NCBI RefSeq assembly: GCF_017982655.1 | Contig: NZ_JABXYX010000053.1 | Coordinates: forward strand, 1-49,083 | Source of the DNA: Brasilonema sp. CT11 | GTDB taxonomy: Bacteria > Cyanobacteriota > Cyanobacteriia > Cyanobacteriales > Nostocaceae | DNA: 49,083 nucleotides | Direction of reading: 5' to 3' | Part shown: in pieces, positions 25,602 through 33,279 of the stretch | How positions within the stretch are numbered: the first letter of the stretch is position 1 | Layout of the letters: each line of letters starts with the position of its first letter | Notes under the pieces: model-generated | Databases searched by the model: none | Told to the model about the DNA's origin: nothing | The model's input: only the letters and a program-made list of their open reading frames with translations | Translations under genes and position numbers: made by a program

Positions 25602-26993
25602 TTAACCGCGAGCAATACCCTCTTGACGCGCAGCACGTTGGACAGCACCAGCAACTGCAGTCACCACTCGCTCATCAAATACAGAAGGAACGATGTGTTG
25701 TCTATTAAGGTCTGAGGGTTTAATTAAGGATGCGATCGCACTAGCCGCTTCCAAATACATGGTGGTAGTAATTGTTGCAGCCCGACAATCCAAAGCACCA
25801 CGAAATACACCCGGAAATGCTAGAACGTTGTTGATTTGATTCGGGTAATCACTACGACCTGTTGCCATAACTGCAACATCGTCTTTGATCAACTCTGGCT
25901 GAATTTCCGGAATCGGATTTGCCATTGCAAACACGATTGGGTCTTTTGTCATAGAACGCACCATTTCTGGTGTTAAAACCCCCGGTACACTCAAACCAAT
26001 AAAGACATCTGCACCTTGCAAAGCACCTGCCAAGGTTCCTTGAGCCTTGACGGCAAATTCTTGCTTTTCTTCTGTCAAGTCAGTACGACTGGTAGAAAGA
26101 ATACCTTTGGAGTCGCACATCCATATTTTTTCTGCTCCTGCTTTTCTGAGTAAGCGGGCGACAGCTACACCAGCAGCCCCAGCACCGTTAATCACAATGC
26201 GGATATTTCCCATTGACTTTTGTACTAGCTTAAGAGCGTTAAACAACGCTGCTAAAGTGACAATTGCCGTGCCATGTTGGTCATCGTGAAAAACGGGGAT
26301 ATCTAATTCTTGCCGTAGTCTTGCTTCAATTTCAAAACAGCGGGGAGCAGCGATATCCTCTAAATTGACACCCCCAAACACCGGAGCAATATTTTTGACA
26401 GCTTCGATAATCTTGTCAGTATCTTGGGTATCAAGGCAGATAGGAAAGGCATCAATTCCAGCGAATTCCTTAAACAGCATGGCTTTACCTTCCATTACTG
26501 GTAAGGCGGCTTCAGGACCAAGATTTCCCAACCCCAAAACAGCCGTGCCATCAGTAACAATAGCAACAGTGTTGCGTTTGATGGTTAGGTTGTAAACTTC
26601 TTCGGGATTTTCGGCGATCGCAGTACAAATTCTTGCAACTCCCGGCGTATAAGCCATCGACAAATCAGACACACTCTTTAAAGGAATTCTACTGGTAATG
26701 CTGATTTTTCCGCCACGATGCAAATTAAAAGTGCGATCGTAAACATCGATCACCTTAATATCTGGCACAGCTTTCACCGCTTGCACAATTATCTCAGCGT
26801 GTTCAGTGCTGGCTGCATCAACGGTGATTTCGCGAATCGAAATATCCCTTGTTTGTTCGATTAAATCAATTTGACCAAAATTACCGCCGCTGGTTGCTAT
26901 AGCTTTGGTTACGTGAGCCAACATTCCGACGCGGTTAGGAATTTCCAAGCGGAGTGTCAAGCTAAAACTAGGATTAGGAGTCAGATCTGCCAT
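25602..26993 (-). CDS. ACT-domain NAD(P)-dependent malic enzyme
   Basis: The 463-residue protein begins with an ACT regulatory domain (about 8-85, LRLEIPNRVGMLAHVTKAIA), then the malic enzyme N-terminal domain with YTPGVARIC (Tyr113 region) and VTDGTAVLGLGNLGPEAALP, the metal-site acidic cluster (FGGVNLEDIAAPRCFEIE and DDQHGTA), and the NAD(P) domain with INGAGAAGVAVARLL. It catalyses oxidative decarboxylation of malate to pyruvate and CO2. The ACT fusion is usual for cyanobacterial malic enzymes (Synechocystis slr0721 type) and implies allosteric control by a small ligand. It appears monocistronic. HIP1 sites occur inside the gene. Confidence 0.95.
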   Translation of the reverse strand: MADLTPNPSFSLTLRLEIPNRVGMLAHVTKAIATSGGNFGQIDLIEQTRDISIREITVDAASTEHAEIIVQAVKAVPDIKVIDVYDRTFNLHRGGKISITSRIPLKSVSDLSMAYTPGVARICTAIAENPEEVYNLTIKRNTVAIVTDGTAVLGLGNLGPEAALPVMEGKAMLFKEFAGIDAFPICLDTQDTDKIIEAVKNIAPVFGGVNLEDIAAPRCFEIEARLRQELDIPVFHDDQHGTAIVTLAALFNALKLVQKSMGNIRIVINGAGAAGVAVARLLRKAGAEKIWMCDSKGILSTSRTDLTEEKQEFAVKAQGTLAGALQGADVFIGLSVPGVLTPEMVRSMTKDPIVFAMANPIPEIQPELIKDDVAVMATGRSDYPNQINNVLAFPGVFRGALDCRAATITTTMYLEAASAIASLIKPSDLNRQHIVPSVFDERVVTAVAGAVQRAARQEGIARG

Positions 26994-27129
26994 ACTTTGT
27001 TGATTGTGGGTTTTAGATTTAGATTTTAGACCAAATATTTCTAATTAATACTTATTTTCTCCATCTCCACCCACTTGTGTTACTTCTTCCACTCCTAATC
27101 CTACGGTGTACACACCGAATCGCTCAAAA

Positions 27130-27205
27130 CCTCACCCTCGCTTTTAGCTGCGCTAAAATCTTTCCCTCTCCTTAGGACAGGGATGCCCGACAGGGCAGGG
27201 TGAGG
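27130..27205. repeat. R1 interspersed palindromic repeat, copy A
   Basis: The 76-bp copy runs from cctcaccctcgcttttagc to gcccgacagggcagggtgagg, with terminal inverted repeat CCTCACCC/GGGTGAGG and an internal TTTTAGCTGCGCTAAAA palindrome. Three further copies lie at 27368, 31333 and 31554. No coding potential. Confidence 0.85.
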
Positions 27206-27367
27206 TGAGACCAGCGCTCTTGGGAGGGGAGCCAGTGCGTTGCGGGGGTTCCCCCCGTTGTAGCACCTGGCGTTTTCCCTCGTGCCGGCTCTGGCGAACC
27301 CAGAGGGTTCCGAACGCGAGTGCGTCTCGTAGAGAGGGCATTTTGAGTAATTCGATATCGCTCAAAA

Positions 27368-27447
27368 CCTCACCCTCGCTTTTAGCTGCGCTAAAATCTT
27401 TCCCTCTCCTTAATAAGGAGAGGGATGCCCGACAGGGCAGGGTGAGG
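27368..27447. repeat. R1 interspersed palindromic repeat, copy B
   Basis: The 80-bp copy is in the same orientation as copy A, and differs mainly in the centre (ccttaataaggagaggg versus ccttaggacaggg). Copy B has the fuller inner palindrome CCCTCTCCTTA..TAAGGAGAGGG. Together the two copies fill much of the 553-bp gap upstream of the kinase gene; the DNA between them (27206-27367) is GC-rich repeat-like text (gagccagtgcgttgcggggg, ccggctctggcgaacccagaggg) with no supportable gene. Confidence 0.85.
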
Positions 27448-27547
27448 TTCCGTATCATGCCCTAGATATCTTTTGCTAAATCAGATTCTGTGCCACAATC
27501 GGTATCAAGCATCAGGTGAGAAACTTGTGCAGCTTTAGGTAAAAGAA

Positions 27548-28996
27548 ATGCTGGGAAGAACGCTCCGGGGGCGCTACGAAATTATAAAATTTTTGGGAAC
27601 AGGGTTTAGTGAGACTTATCTGGCTCTAGATAAAGACTTACCTGGCAAACCATATTGCATAGTTAAGCAACTCAAGCCCCAGCTTTCCGATCCGTTTTTG
27701 TTGCAAACAGCCACACGTTTATTTGAAACGGAAGCACAAGTCCTGTATAAGTTGGGTAACCATGACCAAATTCCGCGACTTTCAGCGCATTTTCAGGAAA
27801 ATGGAGAATTTTATTTAGTTCAAGAATTTATAAACGGTGATATTCTAAGCGAAGGTATTATACCAGGTAAACAGTGGAGTGAAGAGAAAGTTATTAATTT
27901 TTTGCAAGATATTTTAAAAATATTAGAGTTTGTTCATCAACAGAGTATTATTCACCGAGATATTAAACCTTCAAATATTATTAGACGTACCTCAGATGGC
28001 AAATTAGTTCTGATTGACTTTGGGGCAGTCAAAGAAAAAATCAGTACCTTGAAACCTAACTCTCAAGGAGAGACAGTCCCTATTGGCACTCCTGGCTATG
28101 TGCCAAGTGAACAAGCTATTGGCAATCCAGAATTTAACAGCGACATTTATGCTTTGGGTATCACTGCTATCCAAGCCCTGACAGGAATTTTGCCTAAACA
28201 ACTCCCAAAAAATCCAGAGACTCATGAAGTTGTTTGGCGAAATTTGGTACAAGTTAAACCTCAGCTAGCAGATATTTTAGACAAAATGGTGCGTTATGAT
28301 TCTCGTAAGCGCTATCAGTCAGTGAATGAGGTTTCGCAAGCGCTTTCAAGCTTAGTCACAAAAAAGAAATTAAAGAAGTGGCGAAATACAAAGATTGCCT
28401 TAGTTTTGGTGTTGGTTGCTCTTGTCCCTTGTATAGTTGTGTTGGTTCCAGAAATACGAGATAAAATATTCGCTTCATCACATAATGATTCATCGTTAAC
28501 TAAAACGCCATTTTTGACTTATGATAGTTCCAACTATTTTATGATTAGGATGAAATATCCTAAATCTTGGAAAATTCAAAAGATAGAAGATAGATTTACG
28601 GGTGATGTTGCTAAATTCTTTCTTCCTCAAAACAATAGTTCAAATTCTTTTCAACCAGAACTATCTGTCGAAATGCAAGACTTGCAAAAACCTATTTTAT
28701 TACCTGATTATACAAATTCAAAAGTTAATGAAATAACCCAGTATTCAACAAGTCCTAGAATTCATGAATCGCATCCAGCTAAATTGGCAAATCTTCCAGC
28801 ACATGAAGTGATTTACACAGGAAAGCAAGAGCAATTTAATATTAAGAGGATGGCAGTTTGGACAGTAAAAGATAGCAAAGCATACATCGTGACTTACACA
28901 GCAGAAGAAAGTCAATATGATACGTTTTTAGAAACTGCACAAGCAATGATGAATTCGTTGAAGATTCGCGAAAGTGCGTCCACATCACCCAAGTAA
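27548..28996 (+). CDS. Ser/Thr protein kinase with C-terminal PsbP-like domain
   Basis: The 482-residue protein is a Hanks-type kinase: glycine-rich loop LGTGFSETYL (16-25), Lys40 in CIVKQL, HRDIKPSN (136-143), DFG (157-159) and the activation segment GTPGYVPSEQ. A basic juxtamembrane stretch (TKKKLKKWRN, 271-280) leads to one membrane helix (about 282-301). The extracytoplasmic part (about 325-475) resembles the PsbP/Mog1-like fold seen in many cyanobacterial secreted proteins (FMIRMKYPKSWKI, then AVWTVKDSKAYIVTYTA). It would phosphorylate cytoplasmic targets in response to an external or lumenal signal; the target is unknown. It is preceded by repeat-rich DNA and is monocistronic. Confidence 0.92.
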   Translation: MLGRTLRGRYEIIKFLGTGFSETYLALDKDLPGKPYCIVKQLKPQLSDPFLLQTATRLFETEAQVLYKLGNHDQIPRLSAHFQENGEFYLVQEFINGDILSEGIIPGKQWSEEKVINFLQDILKILEFVHQQSIIHRDIKPSNIIRRTSDGKLVLIDFGAVKEKISTLKPNSQGETVPIGTPGYVPSEQAIGNPEFNSDIYALGITAIQALTGILPKQLPKNPETHEVVWRNLVQVKPQLADILDKMVRYDSRKRYQSVNEVSQALSSLVTKKKLKKWRNTKIALVLVLVALVPCIVVLVPEIRDKIFASSHNDSSLTKTPFLTYDSSNYFMIRMKYPKSWKIQKIEDRFTGDVAKFFLPQNNSSNSFQPELSVEMQDLQKPILLPDYTNSKVNEITQYSTSPRIHESHPAKLANLPAHEVIYTGKQEQFNIKRMAVWTVKDSKAYIVTYTAEESQYDTFLETAQAMMNSLKIRESASTSPK

Positions 28997-29011
28997 TAAA
29001 AACAGAATTTT

Positions 29012-29064
29012 CCTCGTTCCCTGGCTCTGCCAGGGAATGCATAACCTGAGGCTCTGCCTCAATA
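29012..29064. repeat. R2 interspersed repeat, copy 1
   Basis: ctcgttccctggctctgcc agggaatgc ... gaggctctgcctc forms two adjacent palindromes (TTCCCTGG..CCAGGGAA and GAGGC-TCT-GCCTC). A longer copy lies at 31452-31536. The last bases of the repeat overlap the stop codon of the DUF5615 gene (TGA on the minus strand, 29059-29061). Confidence 0.7.
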
Positions 29065-29412
29065 GTGAACGATGATTGAATCGCGAGTCATTTCAATATA
29101 GGAATGACTAACAAATAACTCACTTAAGAATTGCAAATTAGCTGCGAATATTGCCTCTAATTCTAGGTTATTAATATTACCGGTGGTAATAAGAAGTAAT
29201 TTATAAGGCTCTTTAATCGTTAAAAAAGAATTTAAAAAATCAGAATCCTTGGTAATTACTATACGGTTATCCCGTATTGAAATAGAATTAATCTCTGTAT
29301 CTGATGTCGCATTTTTGTGAGGTAAGTCTTTTGTATGAATTGTATCGTAACCAGCAGATTCCAGGAATCGAGCGAGTCGAACAGGTAATTGAGCGTCAAC
29401 AAGAAATTTCAC
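29059..29412 (-). CDS. DUF5615 PIN-like protein (putative toxin)
   Basis: The 117-residue protein has the features of the Mut7-C/DUF5615 PIN-like nucleases: the start MKFLVDAQLPVRLARFLESA with Asp6, GYDTIHTKDLP, and the central RIVITKDSDFLN with the acidic pair, followed by LLLITTGNI. PIN folds use a cluster of Asp/Glu with Mg2+ to cleave RNA. It starts with GTG, overlapping the TGA of the upstream DUF433 gene by 4 nt (GTGA), which implies translational coupling. It is therefore probably the toxin of a type II toxin-antitoxin pair. The stop codon lies inside repeat R2, so the last residues may have been altered by that insertion. Confidence 0.88.
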   Translation of the reverse strand: MKFLVDAQLPVRLARFLESAGYDTIHTKDLPHKNATSDTEINSISIRDNRIVITKDSDFLNSFLTIKEPYKLLLITTGNINNLELEAIFAANLQFLSELFVSHSYIEMTRDSIIVHY

Positions 29413-29645
29413 GAGGCAATTTTATAGATACTTTTTACTTGGCTAAGGCGAACTGCAAACTGTAGAGCAGCTAAAATGTCTTCCCGCTCTAAATCCTCAT
29501 AATCTGCTAAAATTTCACCTATTGTCATGCCAGAACTAAGCAATTCGAGAATTAATTCTACAGGATAACGAAGTCCTCTAATACAAGGCTTGCCGTGACA
29601 CACGTCAGGATTATAGGTAATGCGTTGTAAAAGGTTAGTAGTCAT
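29409..29645 (-). CDS. DUF433 antitoxin
   Basis: The 78-residue protein has the DUF433 core: ITYNPDVCHGKPCIRGLRYP, a winged helix-turn-helix-like VELILELLSSGMTIGEILAD, then YEDLEREDILAALQFAVRLS. DUF433 proteins are small DNA-binding antitoxins that typically precede DUF5615 PIN-like toxins, as here with a 4-nt overlap. It probably neutralises the toxin and autoregulates the operon. Confidence 0.9.
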   Translation of the reverse strand: MTTNLLQRITYNPDVCHGKPCIRGLRYPVELILELLSSGMTIGEILADYEDLEREDILAALQFAVRLSQVKSIYKIAS

Positions 29646-29672
29646 ATTGTTTTTTTCGTAATTATATAAATA

Positions 29673-31253
29673 TCATTGACTGCGAGATGGGCGAGATATT
29701 ATCTCCTTAATCTTAGGATTTTCTAAAAGCTTTTTCGCATCTGCTATTAGCTTATCGCCCCAGAATTGTTGTTTGAGAAACTTGACATCAGCATACCTTT
29801 TGTCCAAACGCAGCGCTGCTTGTGCCATTGATAAACCCCGTTCCTGCTCTCCTTTACTATAGAGTGCGACTGCGAGAGCTAATTGAGGTTGTACTAATTT
29901 GCTGTTATTAATCACAGTTTGAAACTGACGCATAGCTGCTTGTATATCTCCTTGTTCGTATTTGATTAACCCAATGTGGTAGTAGGCTTTTGCATTTTTG
30001 GGGTCTAACTGAATTGCGGAGTTAAAATCTGCCAGGGCTGCTTGCTTGTCTCCCGACTGCTTGCGGAGAATACCTCTGTAGGTGTAGGCAGGTGCATATT
30101 TGGGGTCTAACTGAATTGCGGAGTTATAATCTGCCAGGGCTGCTTGCTTGTCTCCCGACTCGTAGCGGAGAACACCCCTGTTGTTGTAGGCACTTGCATA
30201 TTTGGGGTCTAACTGAATTGCGGAGTTATAATCTGCCAGGGCTGCTTGCTTGTCTCCCGACTCGTAGCGGAGAAGACCCCTGTTGCTGTAGACATTTGCA
30301 TTTTTAGGACTGAGTTGCAGTATCTTGTTCACGTCCTCAAGAGCTGCCGGGTAGTTTTTCAAATAATAGTAAGCTTTACTTCGTCCGAAGTAAGCATCAG
30401 GATTGTTGGGATTAATCAGCAAAGCTTGGTTGTAATCAGCGATCGCTCCTTGGTAGTCTTTTCCATTTATCTTAGCTCGCCCTGAACTAATTAAAGTTTC
30501 AGTTCTCCTTAGTGTTGTAAACGCTATAGCACTTGGTTGTTGTGCGGTTACGGGCGAACTTACCGGACGATTTCGAGTTGTTAAAACCATGTTAATCGGA
30601 ATTCCCAACCTCCAACCTGCCAACAGTCGTGTTCCTTGTACCGTGAGATTTTTATCAAGTCTTGCTGCGTTAATCCCCACCACACGACCATTTTCATCTA
30701 GTACCGGACTACCACTCATTCCGGGTATCGCCTGATTGTTATATGCCAAACCATAACCTTGCTCTAGGTTTTTGCTCAGCAGACGCTCAATGATTCCAGC
30801 AAAGGTAAGATAGCTGGATTTGTTGGTTTTATCTGATAAATCATTAACCGAACCCCAACCTACCACATAAACCGTCATTCCTTGCCTCATTTGGTCAGAG
30901 TTACCTAAACTCGCAAGGCGGTAATTTTTCTTGCTTGTGAACTGCAAAATAGCAATGTCCAACCCAGGTACTTCTTTGCTGCGGTAAACTGGGTAGCGAC
31001 TGCCATCAGGTGTTTGAATTTCATATCTCCCATCCTTATCCACCACGTGTTGATTGGTGATCACAAAATAAGTGTCACCTTTACGTTCAAAAATCACCCC
31101 AGAACCAATACCTTCACCAGTAATCAGAACAGTAAATTCTTTGGCAATGTCGCTGATTTGTGTTGGAGATAATGCGACAGCGAGTTGAGGTTGCACCATT
31201 ACGACTGCTGCACCCATCAACACTGCTGGTAGATGACGAGAAAAGAAATTCAT
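29673..31253 (-). CDS. Secreted trypsin-like protease with TPR repeats
   Basis: The 526-residue protein has a signal peptide (about 1-28, ending QLAVALS), an S1C/trypsin-like protease domain (about 30-225) with the triad His69 (TNQHVV), Asp99 (GLDIAIL) and Ser180 (PGMSGSPV), a short linker (about 226-245) and at least six TPR units (about 248-480). Three consecutive 34-residue units at 319-420 are almost identical (ESGDKQAALADYNSAIQLDP). The domain order suggests a periplasmic protease whose TPRs recruit substrates. It lies between the TA pair and a second protease gene, both also on the minus strand. Confidence 0.92.
   Translation of the reverse strand: MNFFSRHLPAVLMGAAVVMVQPQLAVALSPTQISDIAKEFTVLITGEGIGSGVIFERKGDTYFVITNQHVVDKDGRYEIQTPDGSRYPVYRSKEVPGLDIAILQFTSKKNYRLASLGNSDQMRQGMTVYVVGWGSVNDLSDKTNKSSYLTFAGIIERLLSKNLEQGYGLAYNNQAIPGMSGSPVLDENGRVVGINAARLDKNLTVQGTRLLAGWRLGIPINMVLTTRNRPVSSPVTAQQPSAIAFTTLRRTETLISSGRAKINGKDYQGAIADYNQALLINPNNPDAYFGRSKAYYYLKNYPAALEDVNKILQLSPKNANVYSNRGLLRYESGDKQAALADYNSAIQLDPKYASAYNNRGVLRYESGDKQAALADYNSAIQLDPKYAPAYTYRGILRKQSGDKQAALADFNSAIQLDPKNAKAYYHIGLIKYEQGDIQAAMRQFQTVINNSKLVQPQLALAVALYSKGEQERGLSMAQAALRLDKRYADVKFLKQQFWGDKLIADAKKLLENPKIKEIISRPSRSQ
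29994..30299. repeat. Tandem 102-bp repeats encoding three TPR units
   Basis: Three head-to-tail 102-bp units inside the protease-TPR gene are near-identical at DNA level (for example gtctaactgaattgcggag recurs every 102 bp). Their similarity, higher than that of the flanking TPR units, indicates recent amplification or gene conversion. This is coding repeat DNA, not a CRISPR. Confidence 0.9.
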
Positions 31254-31332
31254 ATTTAAATTTTGCCCTAATAATTGTTATATCAAAATTAGTAGTATTA
31301 AGTTTGCTGAATTGCTTATAAATCCTGAAGAA

Positions 31333-31412
31333 CCTCACCCTGCCCTGTCGGGCATCCCTCTCCTTAACAAGGAGAGGGAAAGATTTTAGCTGCGCTAAAA
31401 TCAAGGGTGAGG
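31333..31412. repeat. R1 interspersed palindromic repeat, copy C
   Basis: An 80-bp copy in the opposite orientation to copies A and B, from cctcaccctgccctgtcggg to tcaagggtgagg, with inner palindrome CCCTCTCCTTA..AAGGAGAGGG and TTTTAGCTGCGCTAAAA. It lies just upstream of the protease-TPR gene. Confidence 0.85.
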
Positions 31413-31451
31413 TAAAACGCGAGATGTACACCACTATCGTAAGGCGAATGT

Positions 31452-31536
31452 CTCGTTCCTTGTCTCTGGCAAGGAATGCAGCAATGGAGGCAGAGCCTAA
31501 GCGAACTGCATTCCCAGGCTGGAGCCTGGGAACGAG
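31452..31536. repeat. R2 interspersed repeat, copy 2
   Basis: CTCGTTCC (31452-31459) and GGAACGAG (31529-31536) are perfect 8-bp terminal inverted repeats. Inside are ggaggcagagcc and cccaggctggagcctggg palindromes. It sits between R1 copies C and D, so the 387-bp gap 31254-31640 is mostly repeats and holds no gene. Confidence 0.75.
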
Positions 31537-31553
31537 AGTGAGTGCGGGGTAAA

Positions 31554-31636
31554 CCTCACCCTGCCCTGTCGGGCATCCCTCTCCTTATAAAGGAGAGGGA
31601 AGGAGAGGGAAAGATTTTAGCGCAGCCAAACGCGAG
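31554..31636. repeat. R1 interspersed palindromic repeat, copy D (altered end)
   Basis: It starts cctcaccctgccctgtcggg like copy C but carries a duplicated aggagaggga block and ends in a changed right arm (gattttagcgcagccaaacgcgagg). The right end reaches to within a few bases of the stop codon of the protease gene at 31641. Confidence 0.75.
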
Positions 31637-31640
31637 GAGA

Positions 31641-32417
31641 TTAAGGGGTGGGGTTCTTGGCATTTTTCCATGTCTCAATCGGAATCCCCCAGCTAGATTT
31701 ACTCATCTTCTCTCGCAAAGGTTGTTCCGGTTGAGTTCCATCCTGATACACGTAAGGATTACCCCAAAGAGGTTCGGCGTGCATTCCATTGATAGCTACT
31801 ACCTCACCAAAGCGATTGAGCAGTGGTCCGCCACTCATACCTTTTTGCAAATCGTTAGTATATCCAATTTGGTATCCACCTTCTAAAGCTTTCTTCAGAA
31901 TTAAAGAAACTTTACCTGTTTTAAAAACAAAGCCTTGGTCTTGATTTCTGTCAAAATCAAAGGGAAATCCAGCTGCAAACACTTCATTGCCGACATTCAA
32001 ACTTGATGCAGAACCAATAGAGGCGATCGCATAACTGACTTTAAGACTACGAAACTGCAAAACAGCTAAATCATTGTTTTTAAAGTAGGGAGGAGAGTCT
32101 TTGGTGCTAGGGACATCAGCTACATACACATAACCATCGGGGGTTTGAATTTGATAGGGAGGTTTGCCTGACTTGAGTACATGAGCATTCGTCAGTACTG
32201 TATAAACTGAGCCTTGTTTGTGAATCAGAATACCTGACCCCAGAAAATCTTTTGACAAAACTTTGACTGTAATCGACTTGGCTTTGTATTGCAGTTGGTT
32301 TCCCAAACGTTGGGTTAACGGTTGCTCAACACAAACCCCGACATTCGGTGCTGAGGCTATCAAGGAGATTGATAAACTACCAATACAGGCAACCAGTAGA
32401 AGTAAGCGCCATTGCAT
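31641..32417 (-). CDS. Secreted trypsin-like serine protease
   Basis: The 258-residue protein has an N-terminal signal peptide (about 1-23) and a single trypsin-like domain with the triad His79 (LTNAHVL), Asp116 (NNDLAVL) and Ser195 (QKGMSGGPLL). There is no PDZ domain, unlike Deg/HtrA proteases. It is predicted to act in the periplasm or outside the cell. The gene is 22 nt downstream of the COP23-protein gene on the same strand, so the two probably form an operon; protease plus COP23 pairs are, from memory, common in Nostocales. Confidence 0.92.
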   Translation of the reverse strand: MQWRLLLLVACIGSLSISLIASAPNVGVCVEQPLTQRLGNQLQYKAKSITVKVLSKDFLGSGILIHKQGSVYTVLTNAHVLKSGKPPYQIQTPDGYVYVADVPSTKDSPPYFKNNDLAVLQFRSLKVSYAIASIGSASSLNVGNEVFAAGFPFDFDRNQDQGFVFKTGKVSLILKKALEGGYQIGYTNDLQKGMSGGPLLNRFGEVVAINGMHAEPLWGNPYVYQDGTQPEQPLREKMSKSSWGIPIETWKNAKNPTP

Positions 32418-32439
32418 GTTGATTTAGTTTGCAATTTGC

Positions 32440-33054
32440 TTAACATTTCCAAAGAGGTTGTCCTGGTGGACAAGATGTGCTACCTCTACCTTCCATCTTA
32501 GAGAGGAGCTTTTGGACATCAAGGTAAGCTGCGTCTTTTTCTGAGGAAACAACATCTCTGTTGGTGTTACCACTCAGTTCAACGATTCCAGGACCAGCCC
32601 CACCGCGACCATTAAGCAGTTGTTGTAGAATATCCTCAGGATCTTTACCAGGTTTGAGGGTGAGCAATACGCCGTCAGGCAAACAAGAACCACCTTTTTC
32701 GCCAGCAACGCACAATACAGGTTGACGTTCGGACTTACCAGCGCGGAGGAAATTTAGCGTGCCGTTCTCGTAGAATCGTTGGAATCTGGCAGAGATATCT
32801 TCACAGCGCTTTTCAGGAATCCAAGGAGGAGCAAATCCTGCATCAACCCAGCGAATCATCGGGATGTTTCCCCGTGAGGTGCGAACCAGTGTTGCTGGAA
32901 CACCCTTGCTCATTCCGCAGAAAAACTTTTGGTTTTGAGCATAACTTGGCTGAGTCAGAGTTGCAGTTGAACTGATGGTGAAGGCGACGGCGTAAAGCGC
33001 AGTGCTTTTACGAACCTTCGGACTGAGTATATCCGCAAATAAATTGAGTTTCAT
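32440..33054 (-). CDS. COP23 domain-containing secreted protein
   Basis: The 204-residue protein has a signal peptide (about 1-40, ending PSYAQ) and the COP23 domain, recognised from KFFCG, PATLVRTSRGNIPMIRW, the RCEDISARFQRFYENGTLNF segment, QPVLCVA and CLPDGVLLTLKPGKDPEDIL, with Cys pairs likely forming disulfides. COP23 was named for a circadian-oscillating cell-membrane protein of the unicellular cyanobacterium RF-1; its biochemical function is unknown. A Ser/Thr/Cys-containing tail (SCPPGQPLWKC) ends the protein. It is the first gene of a likely operon with the serine protease, which may process it or be inhibited by it (inference). Confidence 0.88.
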   Translation of the reverse strand: MKLNLFADILSPKVRKSTALYAVAFTISSTATLTQPSYAQNQKFFCGMSKGVPATLVRTSRGNIPMIRWVDAGFAPPWIPEKRCEDISARFQRFYENGTLNFLRAGKSERQPVLCVAGEKGGSCLPDGVLLTLKPGKDPEDILQQLLNGRGGAGPGIVELSGNTNRDVVSSEKDAAYLDVQKLLSKMEGRGSTSCPPGQPLWKC

Positions 33055-33195
33055 AGTTATTTCAATCCTTATGAAACTATATTAAAATATTTAGTTTTCG
33101 TGAGTTATTTTCCTGATTTTATCAGGACTTATAGCAATCCTATTTGATTTGTGTGAAAGTGCCTGCGCTTAGCGCATAAATTGCTGGAGTCCACC

Positions 33196-33224
33196 AAACC
33201 CGGTTTCTGCCAGAAACCGGGTTT
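33196..33224. repeat. Perfect 13-bp-stem palindrome
   Basis: AAACCCGGTTTCT (33196-33208), loop GCC, AGAAACCGGGTTT (33212-33224), followed by ctaattttt. It is a widespread cyanobacterial palindromic repeat. It lies between convergent-free minus-strand genes, downstream of the gene ending at 33280, where it could act as its terminator (read on the minus strand it is the same palindrome). Confidence 0.8.
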
Positions 33225-33279
33225 CTAATTTTTAATGATAAGGGTGAAGTGTATTTTCTTTAGCTGAAAATCGCCAAAA

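Noticed and set aside
27153-27465. Two overlapping ORFs, one per strand, upstream of the kinase gene
   Set aside because: Both are translations of R1 palindromic repeats and the GC-rich DNA between them.
30092-30307. Antisense ORF of repeated units inside the protease-TPR gene; CRISPR-like periodicity
   Set aside because: The 102-bp periodicity is the TPR coding repeat read on the other strand; there are no short direct repeats with unique spacers.
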